Shown here in pieces: positions 1 to 5,692 of a stretch of DNA of 16,331 bases. The notes under the pieces are model-generated. The model was not told the DNA's origin and did no database searches. It was given only the letters and a program-made list of their open reading frames with translations. Within the stretch, counting starts at the first letter, position 1, and each line of letters opens with the position of its first letter. Made by a program: the position numbers and the translations under genes. The stretch spans positions 1-16,331 of the forward strand of contig PEYL01000036.1 of NCBI GenBank assembly GCA_002774415.1, read 5' to 3'. Origin of the DNA: Candidatus Portnoybacteria bacterium CG08_land_8_20_14_0_20_40_83 (GTDB lineage: Bacteria > Patescibacteriota > Minisyncoccia > Portnoybacterales > GWB1-42-6).

Positions 1-34
1 TAAATAAAGACATAGAAACCGACATTGAGACAAC

Positions 35-196
35 ATGAAAAAAATACTTAAATTTTTTATTTTTCTGGCTGCTGTTGCTATTATTATAATCGTAGCCGAT
101 TATATTTATCGCTACGCTCAAAATAAAGAAGCGGATTCTTTGTTAGTTCAATTGATTCAAATAGTTTTGGAGAAAATAAAAATTTATGCCAGGTAG
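35..196 (+). CDS. Small single-pass membrane protein, 53 aa, end altered by element insertion
   Basis: The frame opens at ATG 35 and encodes a basic start (MKKILK) followed by a hydrophobic helix at about residues 7-21, then a polar, helix-prone tail of about 30 residues. I recognise no family. There is no clear Shine-Dalgarno sequence, as for many genes here. The frame ends at TAG 194-196, which lies inside the left end of the mobile element starting at 189, so the last residues (AR) are encoded by the element. Joining the duplicated TATG at 185 with that at 577 would give a frame ending KIYDSARYCHIRS, overlapping the start of the DUF763 gene. The original gene probably overlapped its neighbour. 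It resembles the 65-residue protein at 3494, which also sits just before an element copy, but only in overall shape. Confidence 0.55.
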   Translation: MKKILKFFIFLAAVAIIIIVADYIYRYAQNKEADSLLVQLIQIVLEKIKIYAR

Positions 197-202
197 TGAA
201 AA

Positions 203-273
203 CCAGGTAGTGAAAATTCGACTGGTTGCCGAAGGCAACAAAATATAAAAAGAGTCGAATTTCTACTACCTGG
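203..273 (+). repeat. Nested 71-bp copy of the element flanked by AAAA
   Basis: This 71-bp unit begins with CCAGGTAGTGAAAATTCGAC and ends with GTCGAATTTCTACTACCTGG, so it is a complete minimal element. It lies between AAAA (199-202) and AAAA (274-277). Deleting it with one AAAA joins CCAGGTAGTG to AAAATTCGAC and rebuilds the intact 20-bp left end of the host element. Its centre has a small hairpin, GTTGCC-GAA-GGCAAC (225-239). The ends can pair with each other, so the whole unit can fold into one long hairpin. Confidence 0.8.
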
Positions 274-290
274 AAAATTCGACGGCGATT

Positions 291-557
291 ATGTTCCATT
301 ATGTACACATATTAAAAAGCACAAAGAGTGGCGATTTATATATTGGCTATACAGACGATTTAAGAAAAAGACCTATGGAACATAATCGCGGATTAAATTT
401 TTCAACAAAACCAGGCATTCCCTGGCAATTAATACATTACGAGGCTTATCGTAATAAAAAAGATGCTGAAAGAAGAGAAAAATATCTTAAAACTAATCAA
501 GGAAGTAGACTATTGAAAAGAATGCTAAAAGAATATTTTTATCAATCTAAAAAATAG
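291..557 (+). CDS. Stand-alone GIY-YIG endonuclease, 88 aa, carried by the element
   Basis: This is a single-domain GIY-YIG nuclease of the short UvrC-N-terminus-like type that is abundant in CPR genomes. Visible motifs are YVHIL (4-8, the GIY strand), YIGYT (17-21, the YIG strand), Arg25, HN at 31-32, the catalytic-type Glu51 in YEAY, and the basic helix around residues 60-80 (RREKYLK). The family cuts one DNA strand using a metal ion. It has no UvrC helix-hairpin-helix or RNase-H part, so it is not UvrC. In the loop after YIG the usual basic/aliphatic residue is Pro28 (RKRPMEHN). The start at 291 lies 8 bases after the left end and has no SD sequence. The stop TAG (555-557) overlaps the right inverted repeat. 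Its complete enclosure suggests it is the element's own enzyme, though it could be a passenger. Confidence 0.9.
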   Translation: MFHYVHILKSTKSGDLYIGYTDDLRKRPMEHNRGLNFSTKPGIPWQLIHYEAYRNKKDAERREKYLKTNQGSRLLKRMLKEYFYQSKK

Positions 558-577
558 TCGAATTTCTACTACCTGGT

Positions 578-1774
578 ATGATTCAGCGCGGTATTGCCAC
601 ATTCGGTCTTGATTTTGGGAAATGTCCGCCGTGGCTTTTTGAACGGATGGTCGCTTTGGGCAGACAAATGACATTGGCAATTGTGGCCGAAGAAGGACCA
701 GAAGAATATATCAGGCGCCTGGCTGACCCTGCCTGGTTCCAGTCGCTGGGCACTGTTTTGGCTTTTGACTGGAATGCCTCCGGCTTAACTACAATTTTAA
801 CCGCCGCGCTCAAAGAAGCGGTCCGCGGCCAGGAAAGGGACCTCGGAGTTTTTATCTGCGGCGGCAAAGGGAAAACATCTTTGAAAACGCCCGACGAAAT
901 CAAAGTTTGGAGCGAAAGAATAAATCTGGCGCCGGAAAATTCCAAAGCTCTGGTTTATAATTCCCGTATGGCCGCAAAAGTTGACAGCGCCATGATTCAG
1001 GATGGTTTCCAAATTTATCACCATAGTTTCTTTTTTACAAAAAGCGGCGCCTGGACGGTTGTCCAGCAGGGAATGAATACGGCCAACCAGACCGCCCGTC
1101 GTTATCATTGGCATTCAAAAAACGTCAAAGATCTGGTTTGCGAGCCCCATTCTGCAATCGCCAGCCAAATAAAAATAAAAAGTGTTTTGGACCTGACTGC
1201 AAAAGCAAGCGGAAAAAATCGGGAAATATCAAAAGAGCTTGTAACGACGCAGGGATTTAATACCTTGATGAAAGATTTTATTATCCTTTCAAAGTATATT
1301 ACTCCCTTATCGCAAACGGCAGATATTTCTGATATTTCCGGACAGCAACGAATGAAATTTCTTAACCTTGAAAATCTGGAATTTCGCGCTCATCCGGTTA
1401 TAAACGAAGATTTTTCAAAAAGCAAATATCTGCAAAAGATTTTGTGGCGGCTGGCTGAAAATAAACCGGAAAGCTATGAAAAACTTTTGGCAACCGAGGG
1501 CGTCGGCCCAAAAACAATCCGGGCGCTTTCTCTTGTGGCAGAAGTGCTTTACGGCGCCAGACCTTCCTACCAAGACCCTGCCCGCTATAGCTTTGCCCAC
1601 GGCGGCAAAGACGGCACGCCATACCCGGTTGACAGGATAACATACGACCAGACGATTCAAACAATGAAAAAATATGTTCAAAAAGCCCGACTGCCGTATC
1701 TTGAAAAACAGCACAGCCTAAAAATTCTTGACGCAAAAATAAAATCCGAAAAAAATCATAATCAGCCCTTTTAA
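578..1774 (+). CDS. DUF763 family protein
   Basis: The 398-residue product matches the DUF763 family (PF05559) in length and in its start (RGIATFGLDFGKCPPWLFERM, where family members have a similar run followed by WLFERM). It keeps the GGKGK-type segment near residue 94, the NSRMAAKVDSA and YHHSFFF segments (about 128-152), the NTANQTARRYHW segment, and a helix-hairpin-helix-like piece LLATEGVGPKTIRALSLVAE at about 302-323. The late FAHGGKDGTPYPVDR region (about 342-356) is also typical. The biochemical role is not established to my knowledge; the helix-hairpin-helix suggests nucleic-acid contact. ATG 578 follows the right end of the GIY-YIG element by one base, and it is the ATG of the TATG duplication. 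The gene therefore now has the element as its 5' leader and no SD sequence. A hairpin follows at 1773-1813. Confidence 0.9.
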   Translation: MIQRGIATFGLDFGKCPPWLFERMVALGRQMTLAIVAEEGPEEYIRRLADPAWFQSLGTVLAFDWNASGLTTILTAALKEAVRGQERDLGVFICGGKGKTSLKTPDEIKVWSERINLAPENSKALVYNSRMAAKVDSAMIQDGFQIYHHSFFFTKSGAWTVVQQGMNTANQTARRYHWHSKNVKDLVCEPHSAIASQIKIKSVLDLTAKASGKNREISKELVTTQGFNTLMKDFIILSKYITPLSQTADISDISGQQRMKFLNLENLEFRAHPVINEDFSKSKYLQKILWRLAENKPESYEKLLATEGVGPKTIRALSLVAEVLYGARPSYQDPARYSFAHGGKDGTPYPVDRITYDQTIQTMKKYVQKARLPYLEKQHSLKILDAKIKSEKNHNQPF

Positions 1775-1813
1775 ATAATTTGCGTAGATAATCAAAAATC
1801 TACAATTATTTTT
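1773..1813 (+). terminator. Probable terminator after the DUF763 gene
   Basis: The outer stem AAATAAT (1773-1779) pairs with ATTATTT (1805-1811), and the inner stem GTAGAT (1784-1789) pairs with ATCTAC (1798-1803). A short T run ends it. It is AT-rich and overlaps the stop codon, so termination may be weak. Confidence 0.45.
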
Positions 1814-1831
1814 GAAAGGGAGAAAAATCAT

Positions 1832-2506
1832 ATGCCAATAAAAAAATTTTATATTAAAGAGGCAATAAAATTCGGCTGGGAGAAAATGAAAAGCAATTTC
1901 TGGATATTGGTTACGATTATTATTGTCGTCTGGCTAGTCGGCAGCTTGCCTGCCTGGATTGAAAAGGCAACCCAAGCAAAAACACCGGCGCTTTCTTTTG
2001 TATTTGCCATTATTTCCGTCTTGTTGCAATTTATAATTTCCATTGGCTTGATTAAAATTTCTTTAAAACTTTGCGACAGCCAAAAACCCAAAGTTTCTGA
2101 CCTTTTTTCGGGCTATCCTTTATTTTTAAATTATCTCATAGTTTCAATCGTTTACGGGCTGATTGTGATGGCCGGATTTATTCTCCTTATTGTGCCGGGA
2201 ATCATTTGGGCAATTAAATACCAATTTGCTCAATATCTGGTAATTGATAAAGGATACAAACCCATAGAAGCAATAAAAAAGAGCGGCCAAATCACCAAAG
2301 ACGCCAAATGGAGTTTGCTTTTGCTGGGTTTATTAAGCGGCCTGATAAATGTGTTGGGGGCGATTGCTTTGGTTGTCGGCTTATTTGCCACTGTTCCCAC
2401 AACTATGGTTGCCAAAGCTTTTGTCTATCGAAAACTGCTTGAGCATCCAGAAGCCGAAACCGAACCTCAATCTACTTCTCCCACTCCTCCTGTTCCCATA
2501 ATTTAA
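1832..2506 (+). CDS. Polytopic membrane protein, DUF975/GPDPase-membrane-domain-like
   Basis: The 224-residue protein has hydrophobic segments at about 23-40, 52-77, 96-130 (probably two helices) and 160-195. The stretch around residues 118-155 (IVPGIIWAIKYQFAQYLVIDKG, then PIEAIKKS) is the hallmark of the loosely related DUF975, YciC and glycerophosphodiester phosphodiesterase membrane-domain proteins. These are integral membrane proteins without a well-defined activity. The C-terminus is a short Pro/Ser/Thr tail after the last helix. A GGGAG motif about 9 bases ahead of ATG 1832 supports the start. The next gene begins 22 bases after the stop, so the two are probably co-transcribed. Confidence 0.75.
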   Translation: MPIKKFYIKEAIKFGWEKMKSNFWILVTIIIVVWLVGSLPAWIEKATQAKTPALSFVFAIISVLLQFIISIGLIKISLKLCDSQKPKVSDLFSGYPLFLNYLIVSIVYGLIVMAGFILLIVPGIIWAIKYQFAQYLVIDKGYKPIEAIKKSGQITKDAKWSLLLLGLLSGLINVLGAIALVVGLFATVPTTMVAKAFVYRKLLEHPEAETEPQSTSPTPPVPII

Positions 2507-2528
2507 CACGTACAGGATAAGCGAAATT

Positions 2529-3392
2529 ATGAAATATAAAATCGTAATTTTTATTTTTTTAGCGCTGGCAGCAGCCGGTTTTTATTTTCACAACGATATC
2601 GCTACGTTTTATTTGGGGCTCACCCAAAATTTATCGCAATTTGAAAAAATATCAATTGATTCCCTTATCAATAAAGTCCAGCAACCGGTCTCTTTGCCGC
2701 CGCCTCTGCGCCTGCCGGAACAAGCTACAGAATCTTTTTTAACCAAAGCCGGGACCATTAAATGGACAAACGAGCAACGAACGGCAAATAATCTGCCGCC
2801 GTTGGCTCAAAATCCAAAGCTTGATGCTGCCGCTCAAGCAAAAACTCAAGACATGCTGAGGCTACAATATTTTGGCCATGTTTCGCCTTCGGGCGCAGGA
2901 GCAGCTGATTTGGCAAAAAATGCGGGCTATCAGTTCATTGCGATTGGAGAAAATTTGGCCATGGGCGATTTCAAAGATGATCAGGCTTTAGTTTTAGCCT
3001 GGATGAATAGTCCGGGACACCGCGCCAATATTTTAAATTCAAGATATACAGAAATCGGCGTGGCTGTTTTGAGAGGAAGTTTTGAAAACCAGACAACTTG
3101 GCTGGCGGTTCAAGAATTCGGCCTGCCTTTATCGGCTTGCCCGCAACCCGACGCAAAAATTAAGATTGCGATTGATTCTTATAATAGCCAGCTTGAGCAA
3201 TGGAGCCAAACGCTGCAAGCCCAAAAATCCGCGTTAGAAAATCCGCGGGGCTTGTCCAGAGAAGAATATATTAACAAAGTAAACACCTATAATGATTTAG
3301 TTAGTCAATATAACGCTTTTGTTGCTCAAATAAAAATTTTAATTAATCAATATAACAACCAGATTGAACTCTTTAATGAGTGCGTCAGATAA
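2529..3392 (+). CDS. Secreted or anchored CAP/SCP-domain protein (YkwD-like)
   Basis: Residues 1-20 form a signal peptide or membrane anchor (MKYKIVIFIFLALAAAGFYF). A Pro-rich spacer follows (about 53-65), then a CAP domain at about 75-200. CAP signatures are visible: WTNEQRTANNLPPL (79-92), FGHVSPSG with His117, GENLA with Glu141, and SPGHRANIL with His164. These His and Glu residues line the family cleft. The domain ends with AVQEFG (about 193-198). The last 75 residues are Gln/Asn-rich and helical, probably a coiled coil. CAP proteins act outside the membrane; in bacteria their substrates are mostly unknown. The arrangement resembles the YkwD type. The start has only a weak purine stretch (GGATAAG) upstream. 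Confidence 0.88.
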   Translation: MKYKIVIFIFLALAAAGFYFHNDIATFYLGLTQNLSQFEKISIDSLINKVQQPVSLPPPLRLPEQATESFLTKAGTIKWTNEQRTANNLPPLAQNPKLDAAAQAKTQDMLRLQYFGHVSPSGAGAADLAKNAGYQFIAIGENLAMGDFKDDQALVLAWMNSPGHRANILNSRYTEIGVAVLRGSFENQTTWLAVQEFGLPLSACPQPDAKIKIAIDSYNSQLEQWSQTLQAQKSALENPRGLSREEYINKVNTYNDLVSQYNAFVAQIKILINQYNNQIELFNECVR

Positions 3393-3493
3393 TCAACTCT
3401 TTTATAATTTCCCAATTTGTTTTAAAATAGATTCAGCAACCCATATTGCCACCGTATAAAAATTAATTCCTTCTTTAAAGAAAAGTTTAAAAA

Positions 3494-3691
3494 ATGGCGA
3501 ACTTTTTATTATTTATATCAAGCGTAATAAAGAAAATTTTTAAATTCTTTTTCTGGCTGATTGCCCTTGTTTTGTTTGCAATTTTTATTCTCTGGGCAGT
3601 GGGAAAATTCCATCCTATTTTTGATATCGGCATAGATAATTATGTCATAAAAATAATAAATTTAATAAGGGCCTACTTAGGCCTTAAATAA
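3494..3691 (+). CDS. Small single-pass membrane protein, 65 aa
   Basis: I do not recognise the family. A hydrophobic helix at about 17-38 (FKFFFWLIALVLFAIFILWA) is preceded by a lysine pair and followed by an amphipathic tail. A perfect 12-bp palindrome, TTCTTTAAAGAA, lies just upstream (about 3472-3483) and may be regulatory or chance. No SD sequence is visible. The stop codon at 3689-3691 is one base before the duplicated TATG of the second element, so an element inserted directly after this gene. Confidence 0.6.
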   Translation: MANFLLFISSVIKKIFKFFFWLIALVLFAIFILWAVGKFHPIFDIGIDNYVIKIINLIRAYLGLK

Positions 3692-3696
3692 ATATG

Positions 3697-3904
3697 CCAG
3701 GTAGTGAAAACCAGGTAGTGAAAATTCGACTGGTTGCCGAAGGCAACAAAATATAAAAAGAGTCGAATTTCTACTACCTGGAAAATTCGACAAATTCGTC
3801 TGTCTGGACGAATCGAAAAAATTTCACAATCTGGCAATTTGTACTAATCAAGACTTTAGATTTAGATAACTAATTTAAATTAAAGTCGAATTTCTACTAC
3901 CTGG
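3697..3904 (+). mobile_element. Gene-less 208-bp copy of the element with TATG duplication
   Basis: This copy has the same left part as the GIY-YIG element, identical for 99 bases (3693-3791 against 185-283, TATG included), and the same right end GTCGAATTTCTACTACCTGG at 3885-3904. TATG flanks both sides (3693-3696 and 3905-3908). The middle (3792-3884) is unrelated to the GIY-YIG gene, holds no frame of note, and contains a hairpin ATTCGTC-TGTCTG-GACGAAT (3794-3813). It looks like a non-autonomous, MITE-like derivative. The ATG of the right TATG is the start codon of the next gene. Confidence 0.8.
3711..3781 (+). repeat. Second nested 71-bp copy flanked by AAAA
   Basis: This is identical to 203-273 and sits in the same place in the left end, between AAAA (3707-3710) and AAAA (3782-3785). 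The identical nested position means the insertion happened once and was copied together with the host element's left part. Confidence 0.8.
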
Positions 3905-3905
3905 T

Positions 3906-4106
3906 ATGGACCAAGAAACATTAAATAAATTCGAGGAATTAGACAAAAAGCTTGACCAGATCTGGCGCTCGGCAGAAAAAACGAGAAAATATTTCCTCTG
4001 GATGCTCATTATTAGTCTGGCCGTTATAGTTCTGCCTCTAATTGGCCTCGCTTTTGTCATTCCCCAATTTATTAATATTTATACCAATTCAGGCCTCGGC
4101 TTATAA
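3906..4106 (+). CDS. Small membrane protein with short coiled-coil head, 66 aa
   Basis: The product starts with an amphipathic charged helix (residues 1-25, LNKFEELDKKLDQIWRSAEK), followed by TRKYFLW and a hydrophobic segment at about 31-55 rich in Ile, Leu and Val. I have the impression of similar 60-70-residue proteins in many Parcubacteria, but I know no family name or function. ATG 3906 is the ATG of the right-hand TATG of the element, so its untranslated leader is now element sequence without an SD. The gene leads a run of small membrane genes spaced by 20-60 bases. Confidence 0.7.
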   Translation: MDQETLNKFEELDKKLDQIWRSAEKTRKYFLWMLIISLAVIVLPLIGLAFVIPQFINIYTNSGLGL

Positions 4107-4146
4107 AAAGCCTTAAAAAATATTTAATCAACGAAAAAATAAAATC

Positions 4147-4572
4147 ATGGAGAAACATTCATTAATCAGAACTGTTTATCTTTATATTTTTGCCATGCTG
4201 GGGCTGGTGCTTTTGACTATCGGAGGCGTCAGGTTTGCTGACATGGGCTTAAAAGCATTTGTCTTCACGAAAGCTGACGAGGAACAAAGGCTATATAATA
4301 AGCAGCCTTCTTTTGCGCCAGTCTCAACAGATAAATTGGGGTCTCTTGCTTCAGACAGTCAGACAACACTCTCTGAATCAGAAAGGCAAAACATTCGGCA
4401 GTGGCTCTCGGATTATAAAAATTGGCAAGAGCAGAAAACAAATATTGACCCCGTAACGGCCCAGAGGCACCGCGATGCATCGCTTAATCTTGCGCTGATT
4501 TTAATCGGCTTGCCCTTGTATCTGTATCACTGGGCAACGATAAAAAAGGACTCAAAAGCAAAGGTCCAATAA
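4147..4572 (+). CDS. Two-helix membrane protein of unknown function, 141 aa
   Basis: A membrane helix at about residues 9-28 (TVYLYIFAMLGLVLLTIGG) and a second near 112-130 (ASLNLALILIGLPLYLYHW) enclose a soluble, helix-prone middle with the charged segment RQWLSDYKNWQEQK. The motif HRDASLNLALILIGLPLYLY looks conserved in CPR hypothetical proteins and is reminiscent of the DUF5671 group, but I cannot confirm the family. The start has an A-rich leader and no SD. The next gene follows after 20 bases, consistent with an operon. Confidence 0.75.
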   Translation: MEKHSLIRTVYLYIFAMLGLVLLTIGGVRFADMGLKAFVFTKADEEQRLYNKQPSFAPVSTDKLGSLASDSQTTLSESERQNIRQWLSDYKNWQEQKTNIDPVTAQRHRDASLNLALILIGLPLYLYHWATIKKDSKAKVQ

Positions 4573-4592
4573 TTAAAAAATAAAAAAACACG

Positions 4593-4805
4593 ATGGAGCA
4601 ATTTTTGATTAACAATCCTTGGGTTATTTGGCTGGCTATCTTATGGACTCTACCCTGGAAAGGAGTAGCGCTCTGGAAATCCGCCCGCAACGGCCAAAAA
4701 ATCTGGTTCGTTGTACTTTTAATATTGAACACTCTGGCAATTCTGGAAATTCTTTACATTTTTGTTTTTGGAAGAAAGAAAAAAGAAATAATTCAACAAC
4801 AATAA
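4593..4805 (+). CDS. DUF5652-like two-helix membrane protein, 70 aa
   Basis: Two hydrophobic segments (about 8-28, NPWVIWLAILWTLPWKGVALW; and 38-60, WFVVLLILNTLAILEILYIF) are joined by a short basic loop (KSARNGQK) and followed by a lysine-rich tail. This Trp-rich pattern matches the small DUF5652 family common in Parcubacteria. The function is unknown. There is no SD; the leader is A-rich. Confidence 0.75.
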   Translation: MEQFLINNPWVIWLAILWTLPWKGVALWKSARNGQKIWFVVLLILNTLAILEILYIFVFGRKKKEIIQQQ

Positions 4806-4864
4806 AAATCAGGCCTGGCTTTTGTTCCTTTAAAGCTACGGCCTGGCAAGAGGAGGTAATAAAT

Positions 4865-5230
4865 ATGAAATGGAAAAAAGCAGTCCTTTTTGGCATTTTA
4901 ATTTGGATTTTAATGTTCGTCATCGTTTCGGCTTTTATTGCCTTTAAAATTTATTATCCGTATTTATGGGCAAGAATATTTTTGGCTTTGATTTCGGGCA
5001 CGATTTCTTTCATTTTGGCAGGATACCTAAAACCAAAAAAGGCGAGCGTCGCCCTTGTCTATGGAATAATCTTTTTGGCAGTGGGCGTAATTTTAGACGC
5101 GCTAATAACCATACGATTTAATCCCGCAATTTTTGGCACCCGTTCGCTTTGGCTCGGATATTTTTTGGTTTTGATAGCGCCTCTTTTGAGAATAAAAAAA
5201 ACTCCAAGAGCCATTCCCTGCCCAAAATAA
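4865..5230 (+). CDS. Four-helix membrane protein of unknown function, 121 aa
   Basis: The frame is open from 4619, but the start is placed at ATG 4865 because a strong SD (AGGAGGT, about 4851-4857) lies just ahead and the sequence from there begins with a basic, hydrophobic start (MKWKKAVLFGILIWILMFV). The longer version would overlap the gene at 4593 out of frame. Hydrophobic segments fall at about 6-26, 35-54, 62-82 and 94-108. The protein is a compact integral membrane protein; I do not recognise a family. The next gene begins 11 bases after the stop, so the two are likely co-translated. Confidence 0.75.
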   Translation: MKWKKAVLFGILIWILMFVIVSAFIAFKIYYPYLWARIFLALISGTISFILAGYLKPKKASVALVYGIIFLAVGVILDALITIRFNPAIFGTRSLWLGYFLVLIAPLLRIKKTPRAIPCPK

Positions 5231-5241
5231 CTAAAACCCAG

Positions 5242-5685
5242 ATGAAAAGATTTGTTTTTTTTGCGATTTTTTTTATTATTTTTGTAGCTGTTTTTCTTGT
5301 ATGGTTTAATTATAAATCCGCTGAATCCGGCTTTAGTTCGTTTCAGATAAACGGCGCCAAATTTTTTATTGAAATTGCCGATACTGCCCAAAAGCGCGCT
5401 TTGGGGCTTTCGGGTAAAGACAGCCTGCCCCAAAATCAAGGCATGCTTTTTATTTTTAGCCAGCCCGGTTATTATTCTTTCTGGATGAAAGAAATGCGGT
5501 TTGCGCTTGACTTTGTCTGGATTCGAGACCGCAAGGTGGTCCAGATAAATCAAAATGTAAAACCTGCCGATTTCCAGCCACCGGAAAGCTTAAGAGCAAA
5601 TCAGCCAATAGACGCAGTGCTTGAGATAAACGCTGGTATGGCGCAAAAATTAAATATGAAAATCGGCGATAAAGTTGAGTATTAA
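5242..5685 (+). CDS. Membrane-anchored DUF192 protein
   Basis: A signal-anchor helix (residues 4-23) is followed by a DUF192 domain (about 34-147). Visible hallmarks are RALGLSGKDSLPQNQGMLFIF (52-72) and FWMKEMRFALDFVWI (80-94), then a dibasic turn and the closing IDAVLEINAG segment. DUF192 proteins (PF02643) are small extracytoplasmic domains of unknown function. The frame extends upstream to 5149, but the start is set at ATG 5242 because it begins the basic-hydrophobic signal anchor and avoids an 80-base overlap with the preceding gene. The gene ends 7 bases before the DUF2207 gene, so they probably form one transcript. Confidence 0.9.
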   Translation: MKRFVFFAIFFIIFVAVFLVWFNYKSAESGFSSFQINGAKFFIEIADTAQKRALGLSGKDSLPQNQGMLFIFSQPGYYSFWMKEMRFALDFVWIRDRKVVQINQNVKPADFQPPESLRANQPIDAVLEINAGMAQKLNMKIGDKVEY

Positions 5686-5692
5686 TATAAAT

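Larger units (their letters stand above)
189..576 (+). mobile_element. GIY-YIG-encoding element with 20-bp inverted ends and TATG duplication
   Basis: The left end is CCAGGTAGTGAAAATTCGAC, split by a nested insertion into 189-202 and 278-283. The right end at 557-576 is GTCGAATTTCTACTACCTGG. The two ends are inverted repeats matching at 18 of 20 positions. TATG stands directly outside both ends (185-188 and 577-580), as expected of a 4-bp target duplication. The only gene inside, the GIY-YIG nuclease (291-557), starts 8 bases after the left end and its stop codon shares a base with the right end, so it fills the interior. Two other loci in the window (3697-3904, 13168-13304) share the ends and the flanking 4-bp duplication but have no gene. 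Structure is seen in the sequence; mobility is inferred. Confidence 0.8.

Noticed and set aside
583..945. Minus-strand open frames opposite DUF763 and other large genes
   Set aside because: They are antisense shadows of well-supported genes, without SD or recognisable domains.
4619..4864. Long N-terminal extension of the 121-aa membrane protein
   Set aside because: It overlaps the DUF5652-like gene in another frame, and a strong SD marks ATG 4865.
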